Shown: piece by piece, positions 63,881-64,000 of the stretch | Layout of the letters: each line of letters starts with the position of its first letter | Numbering within the stretch: the first letter of the stretch is position 1 | Assembly (NCBI GenBank): GCA_016720075.1 | Contig: JADJXW010000002.1 | Location: 1 to 64,000 of the forward strand | DNA: 64,000 bases | DNA from: Pseudomonadota bacterium | GTDB lineage: Bacteria > Pseudomonadota > Gammaproteobacteria > Steroidobacterales > Steroidobacteraceae | Direction: 5' to 3' | Translations under genes and position numbers: made by a program | The notes under the pieces: generated by a model | Databases searched by the model: none | The model's input: the letters and a program-made list of their open reading frames with translations, nothing else | What the model was told of the DNA's origin: nothing

Positions 63881-64000
63881 CTACCTGGGCTCCGGTTCGA
63901 TGCTGACCGGCGCGGGAACGGCGCCCTCAGGAGCGACGAGCGCCTCCCTTTCGGGTGGGCGCTCGCTGCGTCGTGACAAGCGTTCGGCCTGGCGCTCTTT
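63881..64000 (-). CDS. C-terminal end of an unidentified gene
   Basis: A reading frame enters from the right edge and runs 39 codons to TAG at 63881-63883. The peptide is basic and charged at first (KERQAERLSRRSERPPER) and then Pro/Ala/Glu-rich (GAVPAPVSIEPEPR). Codon use fits the window, but no family can be named from so short a tail, and chance open frame in GC-rich DNA is possible. Confidence 0.4.
   Translation of the reverse strand, partial: KERQAERLSRRSERPPEREALVAPEGAVPAPVSIEPEPR

Overview
This window is high-GC, densely packed chromosomal DNA from a Gammaproteobacterium. The evidence is gene order: the block rpsB-tsf-pyrH-frr-uppS-cdsA-dxr-rseP-bamA-skp-lpxD-fabZ-lpxA-lpxB-rnhB-dnaE-accA-tilS-pyrG-kdsA-eno-ftsB-ispD-ispF runs on the minus strand in its classical order, with map-glnD-dapC-dapD diverging from rpsB and surE-pcm at the far end. 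The Tat-exported DUF1552 / DUF1592 cytochrome pair and several Xanthomonas-like sequence details suggest the Xanthomonadales/Nevskiales side (for example Steroidobacteraceae). That last placement is inference.

Layout: 1-1131, a partial Mth938-like gene and a secreted FKBP-type isomerase. 1132-1473, gene-free, with a MITE-like inverted repeat. 1474-28898, the large minus-strand housekeeping block (isoprenoid precursors, cell wall and lipid A synthesis, outer-membrane assembly, DNA polymerase III alpha, translation factors), interrupted only by a plus-strand Smr gene. 29091-34641, map-glnD-dapC-dapD on the plus strand. 34616-37739, a TonB-dependent receptor and a lipoprotein. 37796-48393, the phosphate regulon (phoB-phoR-phoU, pstS-porin-pstC-pstA-pstB) with dapE and dsbB embedded and a well-formed Pho box at phoB. 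48467-53073, tsaB-yoaA and the gluconeogenic pckG. 53078-58346, a cyclase-FHA protein, dusA, a small rhodanese/thioredoxin cassette, a short-chain dehydrogenase and an FMN-binding protein. 58377-63722, a three-gene exported operon (DUF1592 c-type cytochrome, DUF1552 Tat protein, ankyrin-repeat protein). 63881-64000, the tail of one more gene.

Two things stand out. First, the dusA 5' end: a 114-bp sequence there recurs as an imperfect, gap-free direct repeat 1.5 kb away. The pair brackets a tRNA-Arg-like 3' fragment and two periplasmic redox genes, which looks like the scar of an integrative element. Second, five strongly conserved genes are damaged: pcm, bamA and pstC carry 1-2 nt frameshifts, rnhB has lost about 135 nt out of frame, and frr has lost 53 codons in frame. 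truD is also absent from its usual place between ispF and surE. Because bamA and frr are essential, part of this is probably sequence or assembly error. Alignments are from memory of family sequences; no search was run.
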